A stretch of DNA of 64,000 nt from Sporosarcina sp. FSL K6-1508 (GCF_038007465.1 NZ_JBBOXF010000001.1:3483001-3547000); one strand, 5' to 3'; positions 52,374 to 60,920 are shown, counted from the first letter of the stretch. The notes: generated by a model from the sequence alone, not told the origin. Numbers and translations: made by a program.

Positions 52374-53090
52374 CTAGTTAACAACTGAAGGTTTATATTT
52401 ACTTAAACGTCTCTCATACAGTTTAAATGCATATTCGACAGCACTGCATAACAGTAAATAGACAAGAAAGATATCGATATAAGCCTCGACATAGTTGTAA
52501 CCGACATTCGCAGCGACTTTGGATTTTAATGTTATTTCTTGCAACGACATTGCATACCCAAGAGATGTTGCTTTAATTAAGTTGACTGTTGCTGTACAAA
52601 TATTCGGCATTGCAACGACCAAAGCTTGAGGGATTAGTATTCTTCTATATGCTTGCACATCAGTTAGTCCAACTGACTGGGCAGCTTCCAATTGCCCTTT
52701 GTTCACTGTACTTAGTGCAGAACGAAACACTTCTATAAGAACTGCTGTCGTGTTAAAAGAAAAGACTATGAATGCGTACCAAATGGGATTAACATCATAC
52801 ACATTCATTCCTATATTAAACTTTGTAAATAGTGAACTTAGTAATAAAGGGACACTGCTGTAAACGATAAAAATCTGAATGATAATTGGTGTTCCTCTGA
52901 CAAAGGAAACGTATACTTGTGCAAAACGATGTAATACAGGAATTCGATTGATTCTTGTTAATGCAAGTAAGAAACCTAACGGCAACGCAAAGAGTAAAGC
53001 CACAAGTGTGATGAATAGCGTGATAGGTACTCCTGATAATGCGATGAAAAATGTATCCACTAAAAATTTGTAATTTAAACCATCCGACAC
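52374..53090 (-). CDS. Amino-acid ABC transporter permease 2 (TcyM type)
   Basis: A 238-residue HisM-type permease with about five membrane segments and the EAA loop QLEAAQSVGLTDVQAYRRIL near 132-151. It starts 12 bases after the first permease. The two permeases would form a heterodimer served by the ATPase that follows 18 bases later. Confidence 0.92.
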   Translation of the reverse strand: MSDGLNYKFLVDTFFIALSGVPITLFITLVALLFALPLGFLLALTRINRIPVLHRFAQVYVSFVRGTPIIIQIFIVYSSVPLLLSSLFTKFNIGMNVYDVNPIWYAFIVFSFNTTAVLIEVFRSALSTVNKGQLEAAQSVGLTDVQAYRRILIPQALVVAMPNICTATVNLIKATSLGYAMSLQEITLKSKVAANVGYNYVEAYIDIFLVYLLLCSAVEYAFKLYERRLSKYKPSVVN

Positions 53091-53102
53091 TTTCTCACCC
53101 CC

Positions 53103-53810
53103 TTACACAGTTTTTAATCCTTGTTTCCCTTTGCTAAATACTTTTTCTAATTTCAAGAAAAACTGTTCAATTGCAATTGAAAGTACCCAGTAAATAATCG
53201 CTAGTGCGAGAAAGATTTCCAAGGCATGAGCATTATAATTACCAGCTATGATTAGGTTCGCCTTTCCTACAACATCTATTAAGCCGATTGTATAGGCTAA
53301 AGATCCCTCTTGAAGAACTGCAAGTAAACTGTTACCGAAGTTTGGCAATGCGACTACAAGTGCTTGTGGGAATACTATTCTTCTATAAGCTTGGGATGGA
53401 CTTAACCCGACACTTACTGCTGCCTCAAATTGTCCTTTATCAATCGATTCATAAGCTGAGCGCATAACCTCGGACATAGCCGCGGCAAATTGAAGTGTAA
53501 AGGTTATGACGACAAATACAGCTGTATGCACATCGTTTAAGTTTAGACCAAAATTATCTCCAATTGCCGGAAGCCCGTAATAGACTAAAAAGAGAAGAAC
53601 GATTGAAGGTGTACACCTTAATATAGTTGTATACCCATTAGCTAGTTTCCTCGCAAATTTACTTTTCCCGATTTTTGCTGCCGTCAAGACAAAACCTAGA
53701 AGCGTTCCAAAAAGTACGGAAAGACCTGCAACCATAAATGTCATTTTTAAAAAAGGAATTAATAATGGGATAGATCCCCATATATATGATGCCTCAAAAT
53801 ATTTATCCAT
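53103..53810 (-). CDS. Amino-acid ABC transporter permease 1 (TcyL type)
   Basis: A 235-residue HisM-type permease. The EAA loop is QFEAAVSVGLSPSQAYRRIV (near 133-152), closely matching its neighbour. The upstream gap (162 bases) holds a terminator hairpin after the binding-protein gene, so the permease and ATPase genes are probably expressed at a lower level than the binding protein, a usual arrangement. Confidence 0.92.
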   Translation of the reverse strand: MDKYFEASYIWGSIPLLIPFLKMTFMVAGLSVLFGTLLGFVLTAAKIGKSKFARKLANGYTTILRCTPSIVLLFLVYYGLPAIGDNFGLNLNDVHTAVFVVITFTLQFAAAMSEVMRSAYESIDKGQFEAAVSVGLSPSQAYRRIVFPQALVVALPNFGNSLLAVLQEGSLAYTIGLIDVVGKANLIIAGNYNAHALEIFLALAIIYWVLSIAIEQFFLKLEKVFSKGKQGLKTV

Positions 53811-53924
53811 GTGCCCACCTCATTTTTCATTTTCCGGCTTGCAATGTTTTTATCAAGGAAAGCGCAAGGCGCCCATTAGACACTGTTCGAGAGCGGAAAA
53901 CATTACTATCTAATCTTATTGTTA

Positions 53925-53961
53925 AAGGCTGTTGAGGATATTACACACTCAACAGCCTTTA
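53925..53961 (-). terminator. Partial terminator between binding protein and permease
   Basis: AAAGGCTGTTGAG pairs with CTCAACAGCCTTT around an 11-base loop. Only a weak T-run follows, so it probably allows read-through. Confidence 0.75.
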
Positions 53962-53972
53962 GATCTTTCTTC

Positions 53973-54827
53973 TTATCTCTCTACAGCATCCAAAACTTGA
54001 AATAAATCTCTGCCATAAAACGTTGTGCTCAATTCATTTGTCTTCTTCTCCTCTTTCAATTGTTTGACTGCTTGATCATATGCATTTGCAAACTCTTGCT
54101 CTTTTTTATTAAATAAAGGCCATGTTTTGATAACCGCGAACTCATTATAAACTACGTCTTCTACCAGATTATGATACGGACCATCTTCAGCAGTCACCTG
54201 CTTTTCAAAAGGCCCCTCAATGATAACCCCCCCGTCTATGCGCCCTTCGTTCACCCATTGAATGACGTCAACTGTGAAAGCATCACCGGCTTTAAGTTGC
54301 ACTTTATTGTCCGGATTTTCATTGTTGTATTCATCAATTACAGTGTATTGAGCGTTATTGGCTGCAATCGGCGCTAACGAAAAGCCAGCAGAAGCGAAAT
54401 CTGATAGGGATTTAATATGTTCATTTTCCTTCTTCAGCACAAGACCAGCACTGCTTAAGCCTATAAATTCCTTCGGAAAGATAAACTTCTCTGTTCTTTC
54501 CTCCGTCCAAAATGCATTTTTAACCCCTACCTGATATTTCCCTTGCTCTACTCCCACCAATAAATCATCGCTTGTTGTTCCGATGTACTCGAATTTATAC
54601 TGTGGCAGTAATTCTTCAACCAATTTCATCACTTCAACGTCATAGCCTGTAGCATTCCCTTTTTCATCTAACCACGACATCGGTTTTGAAGCTTGGTCGT
54701 AAGCAACTTTCACTTTTCGGATGTCCGACTCATTTTCTTCAGACGCTTTACTTGAATTACATCCCGCTAATATAACTGTCAATGCTAATCCGACAGTCAT
54801 CAGTTGTAAAAAACTTTTTTTCCTCAT
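53973..54827 (-). CDS. Amino-acid/sulfur compound ABC binding lipoprotein (TcyJ/K type)
   Basis: Family 3 solute-binding lipoprotein of 284 residues, with signal and lipobox LAGC near 20-23. Ligand-domain landmarks are GNATGYDVEVMKLVEELLPQ (near 57-76) and VGVEQGKYQVGVKNAFWTEE about 92-111. It lies 35 bases after the acyl-CoA-dehydrogenase-like gene and is first of the transporter genes. By context the ligand is probably cystine or an S-modified amino acid. Confidence 0.9.
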   Translation of the reverse strand: MRKKSFLQLMTVGLALTVILAGCNSSKASEENESDIRKVKVAYDQASKPMSWLDEKGNATGYDVEVMKLVEELLPQYKFEYIGTTSDDLLVGVEQGKYQVGVKNAFWTEERTEKFIFPKEFIGLSSAGLVLKKENEHIKSLSDFASAGFSLAPIAANNAQYTVIDEYNNENPDNKVQLKAGDAFTVDVIQWVNEGRIDGGVIIEGPFEKQVTAEDGPYHNLVEDVVYNEFAVIKTWPLFNKKEQEFANAYDQAVKQLKEEKKTNELSTTFYGRDLFQVLDAVER

Positions 54828-54862
54828 TATACAAACCCCTTTTCCTTTTCACTTCATGCTAG

Positions 54863-56038
54863 TTAAGCACGAATTGAATTTCCACTTTTCTCGAGTTCAA
54901 TTGCTGATAATGCTAACTTCTTAATCGTCATATCGTCCATTGGGGGATTGTGTAAACCAGCCCTGACATCCCGATAATACCGCTGCAAAGGATTCGTGCG
55001 TTGCAAACTTTTTGCGCCTACGATTCTCATCGCTTTATCGACAATGGTAATGGCTGAATTCGTAATAGTATGTTTGACAACCGCAACCTCATTTGTCAGA
55101 TAGCCCCTACGAGATTCGTCGTCATAGGCCTCCGCCACGCTATAAATCAAATGCCTTGCCTGGATTAATTCCAAATCTATTTCTCCTAGTAATTGTTGAA
55201 CATTCGGTAATTGACTGATTGGTCCGTTTAGACTGTTAGGCGAATAATTATTGGCAAATTGTACGGCGTAGTCACGTGCTGCTTGTGCAATTCCGAGATA
55301 ACATGCTGGAATGTGAAGAAGCCAGCCACTAAACGGCGCGCCACTTGGCTTTTCAGGTAGTTCAACAAGTTTTGACTCTTCGACTTTGACATTATCGAGA
55401 ACAAGGTCATGACTACCAGTGCCCCTCATTGAAATAACGTCCCATGTCTGATCAATCCTCAGTCCCTTTAGATCTTTGTGCAATAAAAAGAATCCCACTT
55501 GTTGTTGTTCTTCAATCCATGCAGATGTTAAAAAATATGTTAATACTGGAGAAGCAGTTGTAAAAGTCTTTTGGCCCGATAATTGCCATGATCCATCTTG
55601 TTTTACCGCATTTGTTCCAGGACGGCCTCCTCTGGTCGGGCTCCCAGTTTGAGCTTCACTCACAGAACGATTCACTAAGGCTCCGTTCAGAACTTCCTTG
55701 GCAAAGAAATCAAGATTTTTATCATTCCATAATTTTTTATCAAAAAGTTCACCTACAACCCCGAGATTCCACCCTATTGACAATGCAGTGTTCCCATCAT
55801 AACTAGCCAACGTTTCTTGTAGAAGAACCATATCGTAGACTTTTAATCCTTCACCGCCGTACTCAAGCGGGAGGGTACTGCTTGTATAACCCATCTGAAT
55901 TAAGTCGTGAATATTTTCTAATGGAAAAATTGCCTCTTCATCAGTTTGAGTTGATGTATTTTTAAATTTTGTTTCTAACTCGTATACCTTCTCAAGCCAT
56001 TTCTTTTGACGATCTGTTTTTACAAATAGGCTAATCAT
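54863..56038 (-). CDS. Acyl-CoA dehydrogenase-like flavoprotein, sulfur-operon type
   Basis: A 391-residue flavoprotein of the acyl-CoA dehydrogenase fold: N-terminal helical domain to about 120, a beta domain with GALVNRSVSEAQTGSPTRGG (about 122-141) and SGQKTFTTASPVLTYFLTSA near 157-176, and a C-terminal helical domain. The usual catalytic glutamate is not obvious. Members linked with sulfur transporters (DszC/SfnB-like) act as flavin-dependent monooxygenases or desulfurisation enzymes; by context this is the likely role. ATG 56038, AGGGGAA upstream. First gene of the transporter operon with a clear promoter. Confidence 0.82.
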   Translation of the reverse strand: MISLFVKTDRQKKWLEKVYELETKFKNTSTQTDEEAIFPLENIHDLIQMGYTSSTLPLEYGGEGLKVYDMVLLQETLASYDGNTALSIGWNLGVVGELFDKKLWNDKNLDFFAKEVLNGALVNRSVSEAQTGSPTRGGRPGTNAVKQDGSWQLSGQKTFTTASPVLTYFLTSAWIEEQQQVGFFLLHKDLKGLRIDQTWDVISMRGTGSHDLVLDNVKVEESKLVELPEKPSGAPFSGWLLHIPACYLGIAQAARDYAVQFANNYSPNSLNGPISQLPNVQQLLGEIDLELIQARHLIYSVAEAYDDESRRGYLTNEVAVVKHTITNSAITIVDKAMRIVGAKSLQRTNPLQRYYRDVRAGLHNPPMDDMTIKKLALSAIELEKSGNSIRA

Positions 56039-56140
56039 AAATTCCCCTCCAACTATTCTCTTACTAGAACTTAAGGCTACTTTTCATTAATAAATCATCT
56101 TATGCTAAGAAGTCCGATAGGTTTCATCGGGATTTGATTA

Positions 56141-56169
56141 ATAATAAGCAAATATCATAATAATGTCAA
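56141..56169 (-). promoter_or_regulatory. Sigma-A promoter of the flavoprotein-importer operon
   Basis: On the minus strand, -35 TTGACA (56164-56169) and -10 TATTAT (56141-56146) with a 17-base spacer. A leader of about 95 bases follows, containing a small hairpin CCGAT-GAAACC-TATCGG. Confidence 0.75.
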
Positions 56170-56191
56170 GATACTCCTCAATTATAAAATT

Positions 56192-56235
56192 AAAAAACCG
56201 TAAGAACGTCTAATTGAACTCGTTCTTACGTTTTA
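56192..56235. terminator. Terminator of the GGDEF gene
   Basis: CGTAAGAACG pairs with CGTTCTTACG between A- and T-runs. It works on both strands. Confidence 0.88.
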
Positions 56236-56273
56236 AAATTGCTACATATTTAAGATACTGATGTTTTTGATTT

Positions 56274-56906
56274 TCATTCTTTATCCCTATACATCGCCGC
56301 ATCAGCTATTTTTATCAATTCCTGAAAATCTTGCCCATCATCCGGGAAAATTGCAAAACCAACGGAAGCTTCTACGGAAGGTAATTCATCAAATTTTTCA
56401 TTCGCTAACGCCTGTTGAAGACCCTGTATATAACCTAGTTCAAAATCACTTTTACAATTAGGCACGAGAATCAAGAATTCATCACCACCCCATCTTGCTA
56501 CGATATCGTTTTTCTTAACGTAATTTTTTAAGATCGCCGCAAGATTGATTAGCAATTCATCACCTTTATGATGTCCATATGTATCATTGATTTCTTTGAA
56601 TTTGTTGAGGTCCATCATGATGACGCCTAACTTGTGATTTTCTCTTCTATACATTTGTGCAATTTTTTGAAATGACTGTTCTACTTTCCGACGATTGTAT
56701 GTATCTGTCAAAGGATCTTTTTCAGAGTAATATTTTACGTTATCAAATTGTTTTCCACACCACCAAGCAATCGCTAAAAAGATGGTTGTTAAAATAAAAA
56801 AGTTTGCCTTAAACGGTAGTTCCAAATACTGATGATAGTAAAAATACCGTAGCAAGTTAAATAATCCTACTATGCCAATTGCAGCTATCCTGCCATTATA
56901 TTTCAT
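56274..56906 (-). CDS. Membrane diguanylate cyclase (GGDEF)
   Basis: Makes cyclic di-GMP. Two membrane helices (about 8-24 and 33-52) precede a GGDEF domain starting KDPLTDTYNRRKVE near 63. The catalytic motif is WGGDEFLIL (near 138-146), i.e. intact GGDEF, and D-L-N-K-F-K-E-I-N-D is near 97-106. No I-site RxxD is obvious: the stretch before GGDEF reads KKNDIVARWGGDEF, lacking the expected R at that spot. ATG 56906 is preferred to GTG 56915. No sensor domain is visible beyond the helices. Monocistronic. Confidence 0.92.
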   Translation of the reverse strand: MKYNGRIAAIGIVGLFNLLRYFYYHQYLELPFKANFFILTTIFLAIAWWCGKQFDNVKYYSEKDPLTDTYNRRKVEQSFQKIAQMYRRENHKLGVIMMDLNKFKEINDTYGHHKGDELLINLAAILKNYVKKNDIVARWGGDEFLILVPNCKSDFELGYIQGLQQALANEKFDELPSVEASVGFAIFPDDGQDFQELIKIADAAMYRDKE

Positions 56907-56974
56907 GGAATTCACTCATTTCTATATACTCATAGGTATAATACACTACCGTGGGGTTATTCGCAAAAAAACGA

Positions 56975-57001
56975 TTGCAAAATAACTGCAATCGTTTTTT
57001 T
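56975..57001. terminator. Terminator after the HEAT-repeat gene
   Basis: AAAAACGATTGCA pairs with TGCAATCGTTTTTTT around a seven-base loop. Confidence 0.88.
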
Positions 57002-57036
57002 AGATGTTTATATAATAGAAGAAAAGTTAAAGCTTT

Positions 57037-57477
57037 TTATTTTTTTGATGCCGTGGCCCAAACGTTTTCAAGCCATGCGTCAAATTCATCGCCTTTGTCT
57101 CCCTCATACGTATCATACAAATCGAGCCTCATGTTCTTCAACTTCTCTTTGTACTCTTCATACGTGTGACCTGCCGGCAAGCTTTTCTTAATTCTGAAGA
57201 ATACTTTATTGGCGTCTTTAATTAATTCAAATTTATTTCTTGGCGGTAATTGAACATCTTCGCCAAACTTAATAAGATTACGATGAGCGGCTTCTACTAC
57301 TTTATAGACCGCATCGTTATTCATTCTATGCAAGAGTACATCGATTGTCCGTTTGTGTTTCCACTGTCCCAATTCTTCGATAGCATCTAAACGTACTCTC
57401 CAATTCGACGTTCGGTTCACAGCCTTCCTTAACTCATCATAATTTGGAGGCATTTCATTTTTAATTTCATTAGTCAA
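57037..57477 (-). CDS. HEAT-repeat domain protein
   Basis: A soluble protein of 146 residues. The first half (about 15-80) has two HEAT-like helix pairs (SNWRVRLDAIEELGQWKHKR and AVYKVVEAAHRNLIKFGEDV), and the second half is charged, ending EFDAWLENVWATASKK. Such proteins bind other proteins; no function is assigned. The start is uncertain: AAGGAG is only one base before TTG 57486 but 10 bases before TTG 57477, which I use. Monocistronic. Confidence 0.8.
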   Translation of the reverse strand: MTNEIKNEMPPNYDELRKAVNRTSNWRVRLDAIEELGQWKHKRTIDVLLHRMNNDAVYKVVEAAHRNLIKFGEDVQLPPRNKFELIKDANKVFFRIKKSLPAGHTYEEYKEKLKNMRLDLYDTYEGDKGDEFDAWLENVWATASKK

Positions 57478-57690
57478 GTAATCCAATCTCCTTCTATTTC
57501 AATATCCTGTTTAGTTAAGGGAAAATATTAATCCCTTCAATAAGTATTGTACCATTATCTGTTGAACTACATACGTTTTTTCATACGTTCAAGTCTTTAA
57601 ATTCCGCTTATACAATGTAATCATCTGTTCATATTCCGTTCACCTAGACAGATTATAGTTAGGTTATTAAGAAATAATGGAGGCGTAAAG

Positions 57691-58725
57691 ATGAATATTG
57701 CATGGAAAGAAATTAAGAAGAATAAAACGAAGTTTATCATTTTGGGATCAATCATTTTTCTCGTCAGCTTTTTAACATTTATCATTTCTGGGCTATCTAA
57801 CGGGTTATCACAAGATAATGCGGCGTTAATTAAAGATTTGCCGGACGGTCAATTTTACATGAATGCTGATGCAAATGAAACCTATAATCTTTCAAGAATA
57901 GATGAAAACGTACAAGCAACTGTATTAAATGAACAGAAAGGTGCAGCTGCACTTTCTATTCAAATGGGTTTTGTAAACGATATGGACGACAAGCAACATA
58001 GTATAGCTTTTGTCACGTCAACAGATTCAAAATTGTTTGAGTCTGTCGGTAAAGGTGAAATCATTCTAGATCGTTCATTGGAAGATGAAGGAATTAAAGT
58101 CGGAGATATAGTAACTAATAATCAGTTCAGCGGTGAATTTAAGGTGAAGGCCTTTGTCGATCAAAAGAAATATAGCCATGCACCTGTCGCTTTTATTAAT
58201 ATGGAAAACTATAAAGAAATTTACCGTGTAAATGAAATGCAATTGATCTTTGTACCGGGTACAGAGAAAGCCCAAGAGGTTACGGATTTACAATCATTTT
58301 CGAATAAAGACTTCCTCAATACGATTCCAAGTTACAGCGCGGAACAGATGTCACTCAATATGATTATTTGGTTCTTAGTCGCCATTAGCGGAATGTTGTT
58401 CGCGATATTCTTCTATATGATGAACGTTCAAAAAATCGGACTATATGGCATCTTAAAAGCGCTCGGTGTTAAAACGAGCAGATTATTCGGTATGATGTGG
58501 TACCAGATGATTTTCATAACTGTCATCGCACTAGCACTATCAGTTGCTTTAAGTCAGGGCTTTACTATGATTGCACCTAAAGGAATGCCATTCAGTTTAA
58601 CGATTGAAACCACCGTACAATTATCGGTTATATTCCTAATCATTGGATTTATAGGAGCAACACTGTCGGGTCTGCAAATTAAAAAAGTAGAACCATTGCA
58701 AGCTATCCAACAAGGAGAGGTGTAA
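57691..58725 (+). CDS. hrtB: ABC transporter permease, HrtB-like (FtsX/MacB fold)
   Basis: Membrane subunit of a heme efflux-type exporter. It has one N-terminal helix (about 15-38), an extracytoplasmic domain (about 40-220), and three C-terminal helices starting at NMIIWFLVAISGMLFAIFFY near 226 with the conserved turn QKIGLYGILKALGVKT (about 248-263). The C-terminal end KVEPLQAIQQGEV is typical of FtsX-family permeases. The layout and several stretches match staphylococcal HrtB. ATG 57691 with GGAGGCG upstream. Coupled to hrtA by one base of spacing. Confidence 0.82.
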   Translation: MNIAWKEIKKNKTKFIILGSIIFLVSFLTFIISGLSNGLSQDNAALIKDLPDGQFYMNADANETYNLSRIDENVQATVLNEQKGAAALSIQMGFVNDMDDKQHSIAFVTSTDSKLFESVGKGEIILDRSLEDEGIKVGDIVTNNQFSGEFKVKAFVDQKKYSHAPVAFINMENYKEIYRVNEMQLIFVPGTEKAQEVTDLQSFSNKDFLNTIPSYSAEQMSLNMIIWFLVAISGMLFAIFFYMMNVQKIGLYGILKALGVKTSRLFGMMWYQMIFITVIALALSVALSQGFTMIAPKGMPFSLTIETTVQLSVIFLIIGFIGATLSGLQIKKVEPLQAIQQGEV

Positions 58726-58726
58726 T

Positions 58727-59401
58727 ATGACGATTTTCACAATTGATGAAGTTACAAAAACATTTACGAATGGTGAAGTAGATGAACAAGTATTAAAAGG
58801 AATTAATATTTCACTTCGTGAAGGCGAAATAACAGCGTTAGTAGGCGCTTCAGGTTCTGGTAAAAGTACAATTCTTACAATAGCGGCAGGACTGCAACGT
58901 GCTACGGGTGGAAAAGTGCTATTTGAAGGACAAAACATGACTGACATGAATCAGGATCAGATCAGAAAAATCAGAGCGAGTGAGTTCGGGTTTGTCTTTC
59001 AATCCTCGCACCTAGTCCCTTTTCTGACAGTAGAAGAACAATTATTGCTGATGCTCGACGTTTCTGAAACCAAATTAAAAAAACGAGAACAAAAAATGGA
59101 AGTTGAAAAGGTTCTCAAATTGGTGGATATGGATCATCGAAAAAATGCCTACCCTGCTTCTTTATCAGGAGGAGAAAAACAGCGTGTGGCAATAGCCCGC
59201 GCGATCATCCACAAACCAAAAATGTTGTTTGCGGATGAACCAACAGCAAGCCTAGATTCGAAAAGATCAAAAGATGTCATGACATTAATCCGGGAGTTGA
59301 CGAAGACGTTGAACATTACAACGTTGATGGTTACCCATGATGAAGAAATGCTTCCTTATGCCGATCACATCATTACGATGAAAGACGGCCTGGTAGTATA
59401 A
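58727..59401 (+). CDS. hrtA: ABC transporter ATP-binding protein, HrtA-like
   Basis: ATPase partner of the preceding permease, LolD/MacB-type with 224 residues. It has Walker A GASGSGKST (near 39-47), signature LSGGEKQRVAIARAI near 142-156 and Walker B MLFADEPTASLDSK near 162-175. Relatives with HrtB protect against heme toxicity in Gram-positive bacteria, usually under an HssRS two-component system; none is found next to this pair. Terminator directly downstream. Confidence 0.87.
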   Translation: MTIFTIDEVTKTFTNGEVDEQVLKGINISLREGEITALVGASGSGKSTILTIAAGLQRATGGKVLFEGQNMTDMNQDQIRKIRASEFGFVFQSSHLVPFLTVEEQLLLMLDVSETKLKKREQKMEVEKVLKLVDMDHRKNAYPASLSGGEKQRVAIARAIIHKPKMLFADEPTASLDSKRSKDVMTLIRELTKTLNITTLMVTHDEEMLPYADHIITMKDGLVV

Positions 59402-59402
59402 T

Positions 59403-59442
59403 GAAAAACGCAAACCAAGACTGTATTGGTTTGCGTTTTTTT
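59403..59442 (+). terminator. Terminator of hrtBA
   Basis: AAAAACGCAAACCAA pairs with TTGGTTTGCGTTTTTTT around a seven-base loop. Confidence 0.93.
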
Positions 59443-59479
59443 AAAGATAAGAAAATATAAGTTTTTGAACTTGGAGCAG

Positions 59480-59600
59480 TGTCTAGCTCCAGCGCCTAGA
59501 GGCTCGGGTCATAAGTCGGCATAGCTACTCGGCGAAGGACGCCGCTTCGCCGGTCCGCCTTATGCCTGTCGCCTCTACCAAGGCGCTTGCACTTTTCTTA
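59480..59600. repeat. Bacillales 120 bp hairpin repeat, copy 1
   Basis: Starts TGTCTAGCTCCAGCGCCTAG and ends CAAGGCGCTTGCACTTTTCT. The outer AGCGCCT/AAGGCGCT, the TAGAGGC/GCCTCTA pair and the inner GGCGAAGG/CTTCGCCGG pairs would fold into one long stem. This repeat type occurs in many Bacillus-related genomes; role unknown. Confidence 0.85.
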
Positions 59601-59601
59601 T

Positions 59602-59722
59602 TGTCTAGCTTCCAGCGCCCAGTCCCTCGGATCATAAGCAATCTAGCTATGTGGCAAAGAGCGCCACGTCGCTGGATCGTCTTATGCCTGTCGGGTCTAC
59701 CAAGGCGCTTGCGCTTTTCTTA
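59602..59722. repeat. Bacillales 120 bp hairpin repeat, copy 2
   Basis: Starts TTGTCTAGCTTCCAGCGCCC and ends CAAGGCGCTTGCGCTTTTCT, tandem to copy 1 with two bases between. The ends match copy 1, but the inner arms differ (compensatory changes keep the hairpin, for example GTCGCTGGA). Confidence 0.85.
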
Positions 59723-59923
59723 TTAAGAACCCATTTTTCTGCGTGCACTGCTGACCTTTTTAGCCTGCTGACTCTGCATCTTTTTAGCGGATTGTACTGG
59801 ATTACCTTTTGCATTGTTATCGGCAGTTTGATTTTTCTTCGCTTCCAACTGTTTTTGTATCGCTTCTTTTAAGCTAATCTTCTTTGGCGCGTCTTGTTCG
59901 TTCGTTTCATGATTTTCAGTCAT
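59723..59923 (-). CDS. Small basic hypothetical protein (66 residues)
   Basis: The gene is real by its ribosome site: AAAGGAGGG at eight bases before ATG 59923 on the minus strand. The protein is hydrophilic and lysine/glutamine/alanine rich, with SLKEAIQKQLEAKK near 17-30 as a predicted helix and the basic end KKVSSARRKMGS. No membrane segment and no known motif. The stop lies at the edge of the second hairpin repeat, so its C-terminus may have been changed by the repeat. Function unknown. Confidence 0.65.
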   Translation of the reverse strand: MTENHETNEQDAPKKISLKEAIQKQLEAKKNQTADNNAKGNPVQSAKKMQSQQAKKVSSARRKMGS

Positions 59924-60113
59924 ATAAATCCCTCCTTTATATCGAATAGTAATAGAAAGTTGCTTCTCTCTAGTATACCCGAAACTCAACGATTACTGGG
60001 CGTTTTTAATAATTTAATTGAAATGCCTAAACTAGAGTCTCCAATTAAAAATGGAAAAAGAAAGCTATTAATTACTCGAAGCCTCTAGACCAACGAACAA
60101 ATTATAGAATAAT

Positions 60114-60722
60114 TCAGGACTGATAAGATGGTATTATTCCCTTTTTATATAAGAAGGCAACAATATTTAAGAGTGTAGCAGGAATTTTCTTTAAAAAGAA
60201 ACGTTTACGATATAGTTGATGATAGGCCTTTTTCAAATGACTCCATTGCTTACAATTTTTAGTTTGTCTAAAACGAGCAACATCAATGATAATTATCTCG
60301 TCTTTAGACGTAATAATTATGTTTCGTAAGTGAATATCTGAAGGATTTAATCCCAATTTTGAAGCCAATGACAGTGCATAATCTACCTCTTTTATATGAG
60401 CTAATGTAATTTCTCTTCCCTGTGTCAGACACTCGAAAAGTGTATGACCATCAATATAATCCATCACAAAATAATTTAGACCTGATGCATAAATAGTTGG
60501 AAAGTAAGAAATATCTTGAAGCGTCATATAAATAGTAGCCTCTTCTTTTGCAATGTATTCAAATTTGGGGAAAAATACTTTAATTGCTTTTTCAGACGAT
60601 TTTATTCTAAAAACAAATGCACTTCGTCCTGTACCAGCAAGCTCTAATGCATCATCGTATTCAATAAGTTGATTTTTCTTATTAATAATAATTGTATCCG
60701 CAAGTTCTTGATAAATAGTCAA
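60114..60722 (-). CDS. Protein-kinase-fold protein (YrzF/RIO-like)
   Basis: A compact kinase-like fold of 202 residues. The glycine loop region is ELAGTGRSAFVFRIK (near 27-41), an ATP lysine is probable in EKAIKVFFPKF near 44-54, then FVMDYIDGHTLFE (hinge, near 84-96), catalytic loop SDIHLRNIII (about 127-136) where HxD is replaced by SDIH, and a metal-binding aspartate in IIIDVARF (about 144-151). Resembles B. subtilis YrzF. Start TTG 60722 with GGAGGTC upstream. Downstream of a Mn-type riboswitch and two hairpins. Confidence 0.75.
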   Translation of the reverse strand: MTIYQELADTIIINKKNQLIEYDDALELAGTGRSAFVFRIKSSEKAIKVFFPKFEYIAKEEATIYMTLQDISYFPTIYASGLNYFVMDYIDGHTLFECLTQGREITLAHIKEVDYALSLASKLGLNPSDIHLRNIIITSKDEIIIIDVARFRQTKNCKQWSHLKKAYHQLYRKRFFLKKIPATLLNIVAFLYKKGIIPSYQS

Positions 60723-60755
60723 AAGTTGACCTCCAATACTTTTTTAGAAACATAA

Positions 60756-60792
60756 AGAGACGTTATGACCAATTCTTGGTCATAACGTCTCT
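60756..60792 (-). terminator. Perfect hairpin between the riboswitch and the kinase-like gene
   Basis: AGAGACGTTATGACC pairs with GGTCATAACGTCTCT around seven bases, 34 bases before the gene start. The T-run is short (CTCTTTATG), so it may be a second weak terminator. Confidence 0.7.
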
Positions 60793-60795
60793 AAA

Positions 60796-60920
60796 TAAAA
60801 AAGACCTTACCAAATAATTGGTAAGGTCTCGCAAACAACAAATGTTGCCAATAAAACCGAGGATCAGAATCCTGTATTGACGATTTTACTGTATAGCTAC
60901 TCCCCTTAACGGAAGTTAAG
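60796..60920 (-). promoter_or_regulatory. yybP-ykoY type (Mn2+) riboswitch with terminator
   Basis: The minus strand reads CCGTTAAGGGGAGTAGCTAT, then ATCGTCAATAC, a variable hairpin arm GGATTC-TGATCC, GGCAAC, and TTGCGAGACCTTACC. GGGGAGTAG and GCGAGACC are the two conserved loops of this Mn2+-sensing class. GACCTTACC then pairs with GGTAAGGTC followed by TTTTTTA to form the terminator, and alternatively with TTAAGG of P1. Metal binding should favour P1 and read-through. Confidence 0.85.
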
